Positions 27,322 to 39,700 of a DNA stretch of 64,000 nucleotides are shown here, one piece after another (the first letter of the stretch is position 1; every line of letters starts with the position of its first letter). The stretch comes from Planctomycetia bacterium. Its GTDB lineage: Bacteria > Planctomycetota > Planctomycetia > Pirellulales > PNKZ01. A program made the position numbers and the translations under genes. The DNA lies in NCBI GenBank assembly GCA_021413845.1, contig JAIOPP010000056.1:1-64000 (forward strand). The letters are read 5' to 3'. Below the pieces are notes generated by a model. That model saw nothing but the letters and a program-made list of their open reading frames with translations. It was not told where the DNA came from and made no database searches.

Positions 27322-28422
27322 CTACGAGCCGCCCTTCAAGGCGACCGCGATCGCGACGACCAGGGCCAGCAGCACGCACACGCCGATCAGCACCGCCCGG
27401 CTCGGGCCGCGGCGGACAGGGCCCGACGCGGAGGAGTCGTCGTCGCCGTTCCAGCCGCGCATGATCGTCGAGAGGCGGACGGCGATCGTCGTCGGGGCGC
27501 CGGCCTCGGGATTCTTCGCCGGATCGGACTTCGCCTCGGGCTGCGGAGTCGATTCGCCAGCTTGCCCCGGCGGCATCGCCGACAGCGCGGCGGCGAACTC
27601 CGCGGCCGATTGAAAACGAAGCTCGGGATCTTTCTCCAAGGCCCTCAACGTGGCCGCGCCGATCGGCAGCCGCGCGACGTCGCTCGGCAGCGGCGGCACC
27701 GCTTCCGTGTTGTGCTTCACCAACACTTGCACCGGATTCGGGTCGTCGAACGGGGGCTTTCCCGCGAGCATTTCGTAGAGCACGACCCCCAGCGAATAAA
27801 TGTCCGACGTCGGCGCGGGGAAATCGCCGCGGCATTGCTCGGGGCTCATATAGGTCGGCGTGCCGAGCACGTTGCCGTGTACCGTGAGGCGGGCCGATTC
27901 GGAGAGGCCGCCGCCGTCGGCACGTCCGGCGACTTTCGCGATGCCGAAGTCGAGCACTTTGACGTCGAGCGGCGCGCCGTTGCCGCCGCACAGAAAAATA
28001 TTATGCGGCTTGAGATCGCGATGAACGACGCCGAGCTCGTGCGCCTCACCGACCGCCTCTAAGACCTGGCTCGCGATCTCCACGGCCGCGGCCGGAGCGA
28101 CGCGTCCTTCGCGCGCCATGCGGAGCGTAAGCTCCTCCCCTGCGAGCAGCTCCATCACGACGTACGTTCGCCCTTCGCCGGTTTCCGCCACGTCGAGCAC
28201 GCGGATGCAATGCGTGCTCCGCATCTCGTTGGCGAGCTTCGCCTCGCGCCGCAGGCGATGGCGGAGCGTCGGGTCGGCATCGGCTTCCGGCAGCAGCACC
28301 TTCAGAGCGACGCTCCGCTCCGTCTCGCAATCGAGCACGCGATAGACGATGCCGAACGAGCCGCGACCGATCTCCTGATCGATGCGGTATCGGCCGGCGA
28401 ACAAGGTTCCGAGTGCGAGCAT
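27322..28422 (-). CDS. TM-anchored Ser/Thr protein kinase (PknB type)
   Basis: The protein is 366 aa. The kinase domain spans about 12-280: glycine loop GRGSFGIVYR at 19-28, catalytic Lys41 (VALKV), HRDLKPHN with Asp136, DFG at 158-160, activation segment ending GTPTYMSPEQ. All key residues are present, so it should be active. A Pro/Glu-rich linker leads to one TM helix at about 343-362 (AVLIGVCVLLALVVAIAVAL) with almost nothing outside, so no sensor domain is attached. It follows the WD40 kinase by 30 bp, last of a three-gene operon. Confidence 0.93.
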   Translation of the reverse strand: MLALGTLFAGRYRIDQEIGRGSFGIVYRVLDCETERSVALKVLLPEADADPTLRHRLRREAKLANEMRSTHCIRVLDVAETGEGRTYVVMELLAGEELTLRMAREGRVAPAAAVEIASQVLEAVGEAHELGVVHRDLKPHNIFLCGGNGAPLDVKVLDFGIAKVAGRADGGGLSESARLTVHGNVLGTPTYMSPEQCRGDFPAPTSDIYSLGVVLYEMLAGKPPFDDPNPVQVLVKHNTEAVPPLPSDVARLPIGAATLRALEKDPELRFQSAAEFAAALSAMPPGQAGESTPQPEAKSDPAKNPEAGAPTTIAVRLSTIMRGWNGDDDSSASGPVRRGPSRAVLIGVCVLLALVVAIAVALKGGS

Positions 28423-28452
28423 GAACGAATGATCCGAGAGATCCCGACGCGT

Positions 28453-31400
28453 TTACGGCCGGCCGCTAGTTTGCGGCGTCTTCGCGTCCGGTGCAAGCGG
28501 TGATTTGTCGTTCTTGCCCCCTCCCCAATCGACGGCCGGCCAAATAATCGCCCTGCCGTCTCTGCCGGTCGTGAGCGCGTTCAGTCCGTCGTGCGAGAAG
28601 GTCGTGCTGGAGACCGCTTGCTTATGTTCCTTCAACGTTAGGATTTCCTTGCCGGTGGTCGTGTCCCAGAGCTTGGCGAGGTTATCTTGCGAACCGGTAA
28701 GCACTCGTTCGCCGTCGACGGTAAACGCGACCGATGTCACGCCGGCCGTGTGCCCTCGAAGCACATATAAGTTTTCGCCGGTTTCGGCATTCCACACGAT
28801 CGCCGTAGTGTCTTCGCTGCCGGTGGCGATGAACCTGCCGTCTTTCGATACGGCCACGGCGCGAACCGCCATCGTGTGCCCTTCCAGCGGAGGCAACTGT
28901 CGGCCGTCGGCGACGACCCAGCGGTGCGCGGTAATCTCTTCGCCGCCGGTAATGATGCGCTTGCCGTCGGCGGCGAACTCGGCGACGTACATCGCCCCTA
29001 CCTGAGCGAACGACTTCCCTTCGAGCTCTCCGGTCTCGGCGTTCCAGAGGCGGGCCTGGCCGTCTTCCGAAGCGGTGAGCACTTGCTTGCCGTCGGACGA
29101 GAAGCGAACGGAATTGACGTTGCCCGTGCCGGCCGCCGCCAGACGCCGGATGGCGAGGCCGGTGACGGAATCCCAAATCTTCGCCGATTGATCCCAGCTG
29201 CCGGTCACGACGCGCGCGCCGTCTTTATCGGGAGAGAATCCCACCGAAGCGACCGCTCCTTGCGGGCTGAAGCTTTTCAACTCCGCGGCGGTCGCGGCAT
29301 CCCATAGCCTGGCACCGTCGCCGCCGACGGTGAGCAGGCTTTTGTCGTCTTCGGAAAACATCGCGCACCAAACCAAAAAGTCGCGCGCCTCGAGATCCAA
29401 AAAGGGAGCGGCTTGGGCAAGCCGTTCGTTGCCCGCGGCCGGCGAAGGAATCTCGTCGCCGGTTTTGAGATCGAACATGCGGACCGTGCGGCGCACGGCA
29501 TCCGTCGAAACGATCCGACGTTCGTCGTGCGACAAAGCGACCAACTGCGGCGACTTCTCCGTGCGCAACTCGTGCAAGACTCGGGCCGACTGGACGTCCC
29601 ACACGCGGACCTTGCCGTCGTTGCAACCGGTGACGGCCGTTCGACCGTCGGCGGTTGCGGCGAGCGACGACACGGCCTGCGGATGCTTCAAGATCCGATC
29701 GCGCAGCGGCCGGCCCGTAACCAAGTCCCACTGCTCGACGGAATTGTCGGCCGAAGAAGTGAGCAGTAGCTTGCCGTCGTCCGAGAAGACGGCGCCGGTG
29801 ATTCGATCGGTATGCGAGGAGAGTTCGCGCAGCAGGCTGCCGTCGGCCCGGCTCCACAGGCAACATCGCCCGCCGGAGTCGCCGGTGAAAAGTTGCAAGT
29901 CGTCGGCCGAGAAGGCGGTCCACACGATTTCATCGCCGCGGTTGGCGAGTCGGAACAAATTTTCCCCCGTCTCGGCGTACCACAACGTGGCCCCATCCTG
30001 CTCGTTGCCGGTCAGCACGACCGAGCCGTCGCGCGAGGCCGAGAGGGCTCCGGCTCGGCCGGCGGGTTTCAAGCGCAAAATCTCGACGCCGCGCGCGACG
30101 TCCCAAATGCGCGCCGTGTTGTCGATGCCCGCCGTCACGACGCGCCCCTGCGGGTGCTCATCGTCCATGCCCGGCAGGTTCGGAATAAACGCGGCCTGCG
30201 AGACCAAGAACGAATGCCCTTCGGAGATTTGCATCGACGACCCATCGGCGACGTTCCAAACGCGGGCCGTGTGGTCGCGGCCGCCGGTGACGATGCGCTG
30301 ATCGTCGGGCGAGAACTCGGCATGCAGCACGGCGTCGGAATGCTTATGCAAGACGAGCTTGCCGAGCACTTTTTCTTCGGCGTACTTATCGAAGTCCCAG
30401 AGGATCGCGCTCCGATCGTGGCTCCCCGAGAGAAGCCGCTTGCCGTCGGCGGATAAGACGCACGATCGGATCCAACCGGCATGGCCGCGGAGTGTCTTTT
30501 CGAGCCGACGATTCTTAGCGTCCCACACTTTGACTGTGTTATCGTTCCCGGCGCTGACGATGCGCAAACCATCGGCGGAGAAGCCGACCGAGCGGACGGC
30601 GGCATCGTGCCCCTGGAGCGCGTCGAACTTCACTGGAATTTGCGGCTTTTTGTCGATCAGTTTCTCGAAGTCGAAAGCGCGAATATCGGCCGGGTCCCAA
30701 AGCATCACGCGCTTGTCGTCTCCGGCCGTAGCGACATACTTGCCGTCGGGCGAAAAGGCCGCCGCGTAGACCGGGCCTTCGTGGCCCCTGAACGGCTCGC
30801 TCGGTTTCTCCGTTTCGATATCCCAAACGAACGCGTTGCCGTCTTGGCCGGCGGTGACGATGCGCGTTTCGGGAACATCGGGACCGAGAGGCGGGGCAAA
30901 CGCCGCGGACCAGACCCACCAGTTATGCCCTTGAAAGATATGGAGCTGTTTCTTGGTTTCGATTTCCCACAGCCGTGCGGTTTTGTCGTAGGAACAGGTG
31001 AGCAAGCGCAGCCCGTCGCGCGAGAAAGCGACGCCGAGCACGCCGTCTTCGTGGCCCGAGAACGTCCGCTTCAACTCGCCGGTAGCGGCATCGCGAATCT
31101 GCACATAAGCGTCGGGATCGCTACCGCCGATCGCGATGTCTTTTCCGTTCGGAGAAAAAGCGACGGCATGCACGTATTTGGAACCGTAACGGATGACGGT
31201 CGGCGGCGCCGAGCCTTCGACCGACCAGATGCGCACGCTGTTGTCCCAACTCCCGGCGGCGAAACGTTTGCCGTCGGGCGAGAACGCGACGCAATCGATC
31301 GGGCCGACGGTGCGGAACGTCTGTTTGTTTTGCCCGCAGAGGTACATCAACCGACCCCATTCCCACCGGCGTAGGCTCGCCTCGCATTGATCGAGCAAGG

Positions 31401-33738
31401 CTTCGGCGGTGCCGAACGAGTTTTCCTCGATCTTCGCCGCCGCGAGTCCGATTCGTGCGACATACGCTTCGTAGGTCTTGGCCGTCTGTGCCGCTTTGGC
31501 GTCGGCCGCGGCTTTGATAGCCGCAGCTTCGGCCGTTTTCGCCAGCGCGGCCGCTTCGCGCGCACGCTGCTCGGCGAGCGTGGCGTCGTTGAGGCGTTGG
31601 GTGGCGAGAGTTTCCGCGGTGCGAGCCTTACCGGCTTCGGTCGTTGCCGTGTCGGCGGCGGTTTGCGCTAGTGCTTCCGCATCGACGGCAAGCTGACGAT
31701 CGGCTTTGGCCGTTTGTTCGGCGATCAGAGCGAGCTTGCGATCGCGATTGATCTGAAAGAACGCGCCGGTTACGACGACGATCACGAGCGCCGCCAGCCC
31801 GATCGCCATACGCTTCGCGGCGGTGAGGCGCTGCTGACGTTGTTCCCGTTCGTCGCGGCCGGCCGTGGCGCGGATGCGAATGTCGTCGTCGCGCAAGTCG
31901 CCGGCGTCGAGCAGCGAAAGAGCGAGATCGAAGTCGGCCTTCGTGACCGCCGCCTCGGCGTAAGCTTCCTTCGTCGCGCGGACCCCCGCCTGCGCTTGTT
32001 CGCTGCCGCTCCACAAGCCGAGCGCTTGCTGAAACCCGAACAGCGCGCGGGCGAAGTCTTGATAGTCTTTCGACTCGCTCGCGCGCGTCAGATCTTCTTG
32101 CGCTCGCACCGCGAGCACGATGCTCTCGGCGTGCGATTGGTACTCGCGAATCTCGTTTTGGAAGTCCTTCACCGTCGCCGGGCGTTCTTCCCGCGACGAC
32201 GCCATCGAGCGCCGCGCGATCTTGATCAATTCGCCGTCGTGATCCGTCGGCACGATCTCGTTGCGCGCCGCCGCGAACAAGCAGCCCATCACGTTCGGGC
32301 CCGTATGCGGCGGCCGGCCGACGACGATCTCGAACAAGATCGCGCCGAGTAGATACACATCGCTGCGGGCGTCGATATGCGCAATCGGGCCGGTCGCCAT
32401 CTCGGGAGCCATGTAGGCCGGGGTGCCTCCCATGCCGGGATCGTAAGCGGCGACGCTGATCTTGCGCGACTCGGCAGTGAGCAGCGCGAGCCCCCAGTCC
32501 ATGAGCAGCACTTCGCCGTAGTTGCCGAGCATCACGTTTTCGGGCTTCAAATCGCGATGGACGACGCTGCGCGAGTGGGCGAAGGCGACGGCGTCGGCCA
32601 CCTTCATCAAGATTTCGATGTTCTCCGCGAGCGACTTCTTCGCGAGCACTTTGTTCCACGGCGTGCCGACGACCCGCTTCATCGAATAGAAGTAAGAGCC
32701 TTGCTGACTGGAGCCGAGATCGTAGATCGGCACGATGTTCGGATGGTCGAGCTCGCCCGTGATGACCGCTTCGGAAAGAAACTTCGCGCGCTGATGTTGG
32801 TCGGTCGTCTTGTCCGACTTCAACATCTTCACGGCGACCGTGCGATCGATCGAGGCTTGCCGCGCCGCATAGACGACGCCGATCCCGCCTTCTCCGATCA
32901 TGTCGAGCAGCTGATAGTCGGCATCGGCCGCGCGGCCGCCGCTGATGGCTTGCAGCACGCGCCGGCCGACCATCAGCGATGGAATTTCTTCCACTTCATC
33001 GGCGGCTTGAAGCGTCTTTCGCTTATGGGCCGAGCCGGTGACGGTGCCCGACCAGAGATCGCTCATCCGCGCGACGTCGGCCGGATCGAGCTTCGGGCCC
33101 GAGCCGATGAGTGAAGACGGCAGAGCGATCTCGTCTTCGGGAAGTTGGAGCGGCGCAGAAAACGTTTGCGTATTCAGCAACTGCGTCGGGCTTTCGCGCT
33201 TCGCGTCCGTGGCACCGAGACTTCGGTCGGTCGTCTTGTAATGATCGACTTCCGGCGGCGGCGGGGCGGCGGCAGGCGCCGGCGGAGCCGTCGCCGCTAC
33301 GACCTCGGGCGGCGAGGCTGAAGGAGGCGAAACAACATCGGGCGAAGCGGCTTCAGGCGAAGTAGCTGCGGCAGGCTGTGCGACGAGCGATCCGCCGAGC
33401 GACTCGAAATCCTTCGACGACACCATCAGGGTGCCCGTGATCTCGACGGGATGAGCCGCGACGGGCATGACGCCGCCCGGGCCGACGTATGCCGTGGCAC
33501 CGAGCGCGCCCTCTTGTGCGCCGACGGCAGGGGTCGCCGGTGCGGCGAGCGCCGCTTCGGCCGCGCGAGCGACGATGCGCTCGAACGTATCGATGAGCGA
33601 CGGCTGCACCTCGGGCGGGGGTGGCGGGCCTTTCCGTTTGCGCGTACCGCCGGCGATCAGCCCATCGCAACAGGGGCAGACCGGCGACGTCGCGAAGGCG
33701 GCGCCCAGTTCACGGCCGCAGGAGGCGCATTTCCGCAT
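28453..33738 (-). CDS. WD40-repeat Ser/Thr protein kinase
   Basis: The protein is 1761 aa from the ATG at 33738 (a GTG one codon earlier also fits). The N-terminus is a zinc-ribbon with two Cys pairs (CASC near 5, CPCC near 22). A Pro/Ala-rich linker precedes the kinase domain at about 275-535: MIGEGGIGVVY, Lys about 305 (VAVKML), HRDLKPEN, GGTPAYMAPEM. The DFG motif reads DWG. One TM helix lies at about 645-663, then an Ala-rich coiled coil, then about 14 WD40 blades from about 810 to the end. Its start overlaps the stop of the giant repeat protein in TGATG, implying coupled translation. Confidence 0.95.
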   Translation of the reverse strand: MRKCASCGRELGAAFATSPVCPCCDGLIAGGTRKRKGPPPPPEVQPSLIDTFERIVARAAEAALAAPATPAVGAQEGALGATAYVGPGGVMPVAAHPVEITGTLMVSSKDFESLGGSLVAQPAAATSPEAASPDVVSPPSASPPEVVAATAPPAPAAAPPPPEVDHYKTTDRSLGATDAKRESPTQLLNTQTFSAPLQLPEDEIALPSSLIGSGPKLDPADVARMSDLWSGTVTGSAHKRKTLQAADEVEEIPSLMVGRRVLQAISGGRAADADYQLLDMIGEGGIGVVYAARQASIDRTVAVKMLKSDKTTDQHQRAKFLSEAVITGELDHPNIVPIYDLGSSQQGSYFYSMKRVVGTPWNKVLAKKSLAENIEILMKVADAVAFAHSRSVVHRDLKPENVMLGNYGEVLLMDWGLALLTAESRKISVAAYDPGMGGTPAYMAPEMATGPIAHIDARSDVYLLGAILFEIVVGRPPHTGPNVMGCLFAAARNEIVPTDHDGELIKIARRSMASSREERPATVKDFQNEIREYQSHAESIVLAVRAQEDLTRASESKDYQDFARALFGFQQALGLWSGSEQAQAGVRATKEAYAEAAVTKADFDLALSLLDAGDLRDDDIRIRATAGRDEREQRQQRLTAAKRMAIGLAALVIVVVTGAFFQINRDRKLALIAEQTAKADRQLAVDAEALAQTAADTATTEAGKARTAETLATQRLNDATLAEQRAREAAALAKTAEAAAIKAAADAKAAQTAKTYEAYVARIGLAAAKIEENSFGTAEALLDQCEASLRRWEWGRLMYLCGQNKQTFRTVGPIDCVAFSPDGKRFAAGSWDNSVRIWSVEGSAPPTVIRYGSKYVHAVAFSPNGKDIAIGGSDPDAYVQIRDAATGELKRTFSGHEDGVLGVAFSRDGLRLLTCSYDKTARLWEIETKKQLHIFQGHNWWVWSAAFAPPLGPDVPETRIVTAGQDGNAFVWDIETEKPSEPFRGHEGPVYAAAFSPDGKYVATAGDDKRVMLWDPADIRAFDFEKLIDKKPQIPVKFDALQGHDAAVRSVGFSADGLRIVSAGNDNTVKVWDAKNRRLEKTLRGHAGWIRSCVLSADGKRLLSGSHDRSAILWDFDKYAEEKVLGKLVLHKHSDAVLHAEFSPDDQRIVTGGRDHTARVWNVADGSSMQISEGHSFLVSQAAFIPNLPGMDDEHPQGRVVTAGIDNTARIWDVARGVEILRLKPAGRAGALSASRDGSVVLTGNEQDGATLWYAETGENLFRLANRGDEIVWTAFSADDLQLFTGDSGGRCCLWSRADGSLLRELSSHTDRITGAVFSDDGKLLLTSSADNSVEQWDLVTGRPLRDRILKHPQAVSSLAATADGRTAVTGCNDGKVRVWDVQSARVLHELRTEKSPQLVALSHDERRIVSTDAVRRTVRMFDLKTGDEIPSPAAGNERLAQAAPFLDLEARDFLVWCAMFSEDDKSLLTVGGDGARLWDAATAAELKSFSPQGAVASVGFSPDKDGARVVTGSWDQSAKIWDSVTGLAIRRLAAAGTGNVNSVRFSSDGKQVLTASEDGQARLWNAETGELEGKSFAQVGAMYVAEFAADGKRIITGGEEITAHRWVVADGRQLPPLEGHTMAVRAVAVSKDGRFIATGSEDTTAIVWNAETGENLYVLRGHTAGVTSVAFTVDGERVLTGSQDNLAKLWDTTTGKEILTLKEHKQAVSSTTFSHDGLNALTTGRDGRAIIWPAVDWGGGKNDKSPLAPDAKTPQTSGRP

Positions 33739-36700
33739 CACGGAACGGGACCTCGCAGCTCATTGAATTCGGGAGTCGAAGCGGCGGGAGAACCGACACC
33801 GCGCACACCCTGCGGCGGCACCGACAGGTTCGGCCCGACGATGCCCGGGCCCGCGCCGTCGCGCTCTTCCGGCGATGCGTTGGAGGAGTTGTCCGTCGCG
33901 GCGGGAGTCTTTGCGATCGGCGGCACGTTCTGCACTTCGGAGGAAGGCAGGCGGAACTGCTTCGGCGGACGATCGGCTTGCAGATCGCCGGGAGAAACGG
34001 CGAGCCCGCGGAACATGATCACGTCGGCCAGCATGCGCGGCATCGTGAAATCGTTTTCCTTTAAGTACAGCCGATAGTGCCCGTCCGGAAGCGTTTTTAG
34101 GAACTCGGGGAGATCGTCGAGCACGGCCAGCTTCAGCCTGTATCCGGTCGACGCCTCGACGCCGCGCGACACTTTGCGCAACTCGACCGTGCGCTCGACG
34201 GCCGCCACCTGCTGCGCGACGGCCCGACGATCGTTGATCGCCGTCGGTGCGGTCGGGATGGTCGTGCGCACTTCGGGCGTTTCCGGAATGATGTACGCGC
34301 GCAACAACGAAGGGGTGTCGATGATTCCCAAATCGCGCACGATCGGGGTCGGAATGCCGGTGCCGGGAACTTCGATCGTCACGTCGCTCGTCGACACGCC
34401 GCCGTCTTTGTCGATCGCCGTCACTTCGATTTTGATCGGGGCCGCCGCATTGCTCGGATCCGGAGCGATGAGGAACGTAAACGCCTGCGCGAGAGCCGTG
34501 CCCGGCAGCACGTGCGGCAGGAAGGTCTGTTGCGGGAAGCCGGTCTTCGAGATCCCCCAGGTGATCAAGACGCTGAAGTAATCCTTCGGAGCGTCGTTGA
34601 TGACGCTCGTCAACGACGTCGACGCGGCGGCATCGACGTTCGAGGCGAACAGCTTGGTGATCTCCGGAGGAACGTTGATCACGTCGACGTCGATGTCCTT
34701 CACGGTCGACGCGTTGCGGTAGGTGTAGCCTAGCGCGGTTCCGACTTCGGTCGACGTCGCCGTGATCTTGAACTTCGTATCGAGGTTGTCGTCGGCGTAG
34801 ATCGTCATCCCGAGGAATTGGGCCCAAGTGAGCACGTAGGTCTTGATGCCGCTCATGTCGGTCGCGGTCGGCGCGATCAACGTCACGCCGTCGGACCCGC
34901 GCAGTTGAACCTGCGGTATGACCCCTTCGATCTTAACCGACGTGATCTCTTCGGAGCCGTCCGTGTCGGTCAGAGAGATTACGAGGCCGGATGCGAAGGG
35001 GGTGTTCTCTTTGCCCGAGATCGTGAATCCGACGGGAAACGTCGGGGCATCGGCAACCGGATCGACCGTGATCGAGAAGATCGCGAGGCTGCTCGTGAGC
35101 GGGCCGCCGCCGGCCGTGGCGTCGTCGGTGACGACGAACGTAAACGAATCGGTCCCGGCGTAATTTGCGGCGGGCCTATACTTGTAATTGCCGTTCGAGA
35201 CGAACTCGAGAACGCCATGCACGGGCGGATTGATGATGGTGTAGGTCAGCGTTTGGACAAAGTCGTCGTCGCCGTCGTTGCCCGCCAACACAACCGCCTT
35301 CGGAGTATCTTCGAGCGTCGTGATCCCTAGTCCGGCGGCGGCCGTCGGTTGATCGTTCACCGGATTGATGTGGAGTAGGTAGTCGGTCGTGACGAACGAG
35401 CCGCCGGGATCCTTCACCTTGATCGTGATAATGACGTCGCCCGAAAGGTTCGGCGCGGTCAGAGCGAGGATCGTGCGAGCTCCGCTCGACGGACCGTTGA
35501 AATTGTAGACGAAGATGTCGGAGTCTTTGACGAGCGTCTGATTGTTCGACGTCGCGGTCACGTCCAACATCCCGAGATTCGGCGCCGTTTCGGCGTCGGT
35601 GACGGAGACGACGAAGGCCACACCGCCGGCATCTTCATTGATCGTCGAGCCGCTCGGCGCCGTGACGAACGACGGGGGGTTGTTTACGTCCACGTTCAGC
35701 TTAACGAAGTTGGTCGCACCCGACGCGTCTCGAACGGTCAGCGTGATCTCGACGTGGCCGAAAGCGCCCCCGACCGGCGTAAACTTCACGTTGCGCGATG
35801 TGCCGCTGCCGCCGAAGACGATGCCGCCGTCGGCGATGATCCCCTGAGCGTTCGACGTGCCGATCATCGTCAACGTGGCGGGATCGTTGTCGACGTCGCC
35901 GATCGTAAACGCAAAGGTTCCGCTCGTCACGGTTTGCAGAATCGTGATGCTCGTCGGGGGCGGATACGAGATCGTCGGCGCATCGTTGATCGGGTTGACC
36001 GTCACGATCTGCGACGCCGCGGCGCTGTCGACAAAGCCGTCGTTCACCGTAAACACGATCGTCCGATCGCCGCCGGTCGGATTTTGGCTCGTGTTGGAAT
36101 ACGTGATCGATTGCAGCGCTAGAATATAGTTCGCGATGCTCGTCGTACCGGTCAGCGTGAGCGTCCCCGCGCTGTAAATTCCGCTGATGCCGTTCTGGTT
36201 TACGAACGACAACTGATCTTGAATTCCCGCATAGGTGTCAGGCCTGATTTTAATCGTCGCCGAAGAGACCGTTGCGCCGACGTCGACATCGCTCACGGAG
36301 ACGCCCGAATCGATGACGACCGGCGCGGCGTTCTCGTTATAGATCGTCGCGATGCCGGTGGTCGTCACTACCGGCGCGTCGTTCACGGAGTTAACGAGAA
36401 TGCTCGCCGACGCCGTCGCGATGCTGAACGCAGTCGTGCCGCCGTTGGTCGAGGCATCGGCCGTGTTGCCGGCGGTGCCGCTCGTCGTGTCCCACGCGCG
36501 GAACGTGAGGCCGGGGGTCACGGTGCCGTTGAAGTTCAAGTTCGGCACGAACCGGACCCGCATCTCGCTATCCGACAGCAAGAGGAGAGCCGTGGAGTCG
36601 GAGAGGGCGCCGAATGCCGTCCATGTTCCGGCGTTCGTCGTGCGGTATTCCCAACTGCCGTTCGTGGTCGTCGCACCGGTAACCGCGATCCCTTTCGCTA

Positions 36701-39700
36701 CGCCTACGCCGTCCGCGTCGGTCACTTGGCCGGAGATCAACGCGCTGACCAGCGTCCCCGTGTTCGCGGCCGAGGTCACGTCTTCGTTGATCGCCGTTAA
36801 GCTGTTCGCGCCTGTGAGAACCGGAGCGTCGTTGATGGGGTTGACCGTAACGCTCGCCGAAAAAGCAGCGGTGCTGTAAGCCGTCGTGCCGCCGGTGGCC
36901 GAGGCGTCTCCTACGCCGCCGGCCGTGCCGCTCGTGGTGTCCCAGGCACGGAACGTGAGGCCGGGAGTCACGGTGCCGTTGTAGTTCAAGTTCGGTACGA
37001 ATCGCACCCGCATCTCGCTGTCGGATAGCAACAGCCGAGCCGCGGCATCGGAGACCGAGCCGAACGCCGTCCAAGTTCCGGCGTCCGTCGTGCGAAATTC
37101 CCAAGTGCCATTCGTAGTCGTCGCACCTGTGACCGCGATCCCCTTCGCCACTCCCACGCCGTCGATATCGCTCACCTGTCCGGCGATCAACGCGCTGACG
37201 AGCGTTCCCGTATTTGCCGCCGTGGTTACGTCTTCGTCGATGGCCGTTAAGTTGTTCGCCCCCGCCAGAACCGGCGCGTCGTTCACGGCGTTGACCGTGA
37301 TGCTCGCCGAAGCGGTGTCGACGCTGTAGGCCGTCGTGCCGCCGTTGAGCGTTGCCACGCCGACCCCGCCCGGCGTGCCGGTCGTCGCGTCCCAGGCGCG
37401 GAACGTGAGGCCGGGAGTGATGACGCCGTTGAAGTTCGCGTTCGGCACGAACCGCACCCGCATCTCGCTGTCGGCCAGCAACAGCCGAGCCGCGGCATCG
37501 GAAACGACGCCGAACGCCGTCCAGGTTCCGGCGTTCGTCGTGCGATATTCCCAGGTGCCGTTCGCGCTCGTCGTTCCCGTCACGGCGATTCCCTTCGCCA
37601 CGCTTGCGCCGTCCGGATCGGTTACGTTGGTGCCGGAGATGAGCGCGCTGACCAACGTCCCGGTATTCGCACCCGTGGTCACGTCTTCGTTGATGGCCGT
37701 CAAATTGTTCGTGCCCGTCAGAATCGGGGCGTCGTTCACGGCCGTAATCGTGATCGTGCGCGTATCGGCGGCGCTCGTATCTTCGCCATCGGTAACGGTG
37801 AACGTCAGGGTGCGATTCTGCGTTTGCGGCTTGTCGCTCGTGTTGCGATAGGTGATCGATTTGATCGCGTCTCTGTATTGGTCTTTGGTCGCATTGCCGG
37901 TGAGCGTCAGAATGAGTTTGCCGCCGGCCGTCGACAAAGCGCCCGTGATTTCAGGCGTGTTCGTGAATTCGAGCACGTCTTCGTTCGTGACAAGGGGCGG
38001 CAACGTCAGCGAAATCGTCGCTCCCTTGATGTTGGGGTCGTCGCCGTCGGTGACCGTCGTAATCCCGGAAGCAATCGCCACCGAACCGTCTCCCTCGGTA
38101 TAAACGATCGGAGGATTCGGGATGGAAACCACGGGGACCTGATTCGGCCCGACTTGGATCGTGCGCGAGACGAGCACGCTGTCGATGACCTTGTCAATCG
38201 CCCGGTCGCTGACGCCGAACGTGACGATGCGGTCGGCCGTATTCGGCGTTCCACCCGAGTTTTGAAATTTGACCGATTGCAACGCGGCTTCGTACTCCGC
38301 TCGCGTCGCCGTTCCGCTGAGCGTAATGACGTACGTCGAGCCGGGAGCCGTGGCGACGCCGGAGATACCGTTTTGATTCGTGAACGTCAGCGAGTCGTTC
38401 GTCTTCCGGTTCGTCAGCGTAATGACTGCGCCGTAAAGAAAATCGTTGTCGGGATCGGTGATCGTGATCGTCGCATCGATCACCTTCTCACCGTCGTTCT
38501 TCTGATAGATCAGATCGGGCCCGGTCGGCGAAAGCACCGGCACGTCGTTCACGGCCGCGACCGAGACGGTTTTCGTCGCCGCCGGTCCGTTGCCGTCGCC
38601 GTCGTTGAGCGTGAAGGAAATCGTTCGGTCGCCTTCGGTCGGCTTATCGCTTCCGTTGTGATACTTCACCGAGCGGAGCGCAAGCAGGAAGTTCGCCTTG
38701 GTCGTCGGCCCGGTCAACGTAAGCGTCCCCGCGCTATAACCTCCGGTGATGCCGAAGTTATTCGCGAAGACGAGCTGGTCTTCGACACCGGCATAGTTCG
38801 TGATGGTCACCGTGGCCGATTGCAGATCGGTGTCGTCGACGTCGACGAGGGTAATGCCTGCGTCGATGACGAGCGCCGTATCCCCTTCCACGTAAGCGGT
38901 CGTGCCGCCGGTCGTGGTCACGACCGGCAGATCGTTCACGGCGTTGACCAAGATGCTCGCCGACGCGGTCGTGGAGCTGAAGGCCGTCGCGTTGCCGTTC
39001 GTCGAGGCGTTTCCTATGCCGCCGGCCGTGCCGGTCGTGGCGTCCCAGGCACGGAACGTCAGGCCGGGAGTTACGGTGCCGTTGTAGTTCAAGTTCGGCA
39101 CGAACCGGACCCGCATCTCAGCGTCGGCCAATAACAGCCGTGCCGTGGTATCGGAGACGGAGCCGAACGTCGTCCAAGTCCCGGCGTTCGTCGTCCGATA
39201 TTCCCAGGTGCCGTTCGTGGTCGTCGTCCCCGTGACGGCGATTCCTTTCGCCACTCCCACGCCGTCCGCATCGGTCACCTGACCGGCGATCAGCGCGCTC
39301 ACCAGCGTCCCCGTATTCGCCGCCGTGGTCACATCTTCATCGATGGCGGTTAAGTTGTTCACGCCGGTCAGATCCGGCGCGTCGTTCACGGCGTTGACCG
39401 TGATGCTTGCCGACGCGGTATCGACGCTGAAAGCCGTCGCGTCGCCGTTGGTCGAGGCATCGGCCGTGGTGCCGGCCGTGCCGCTCGTCGTGTCCCAGGC
39501 GCGGAACGTAAGGCCGGGAGTTACCGTGCCGTTGAAGTTCAAGTTCGGCACGAACCGCACGCGCATCTCGCTGTTGGAGAGCAGCAGCAAAGCGGTTGAG
39601 TCGGAGAGCGCGCCGAACGCCGTCCACGTTCCGGCGTTGGTCGTGCGGTATTCCCACGTGCCGTTCGTAGTCGTCGCCCCGGTGACCGCGATCCCCTTCG

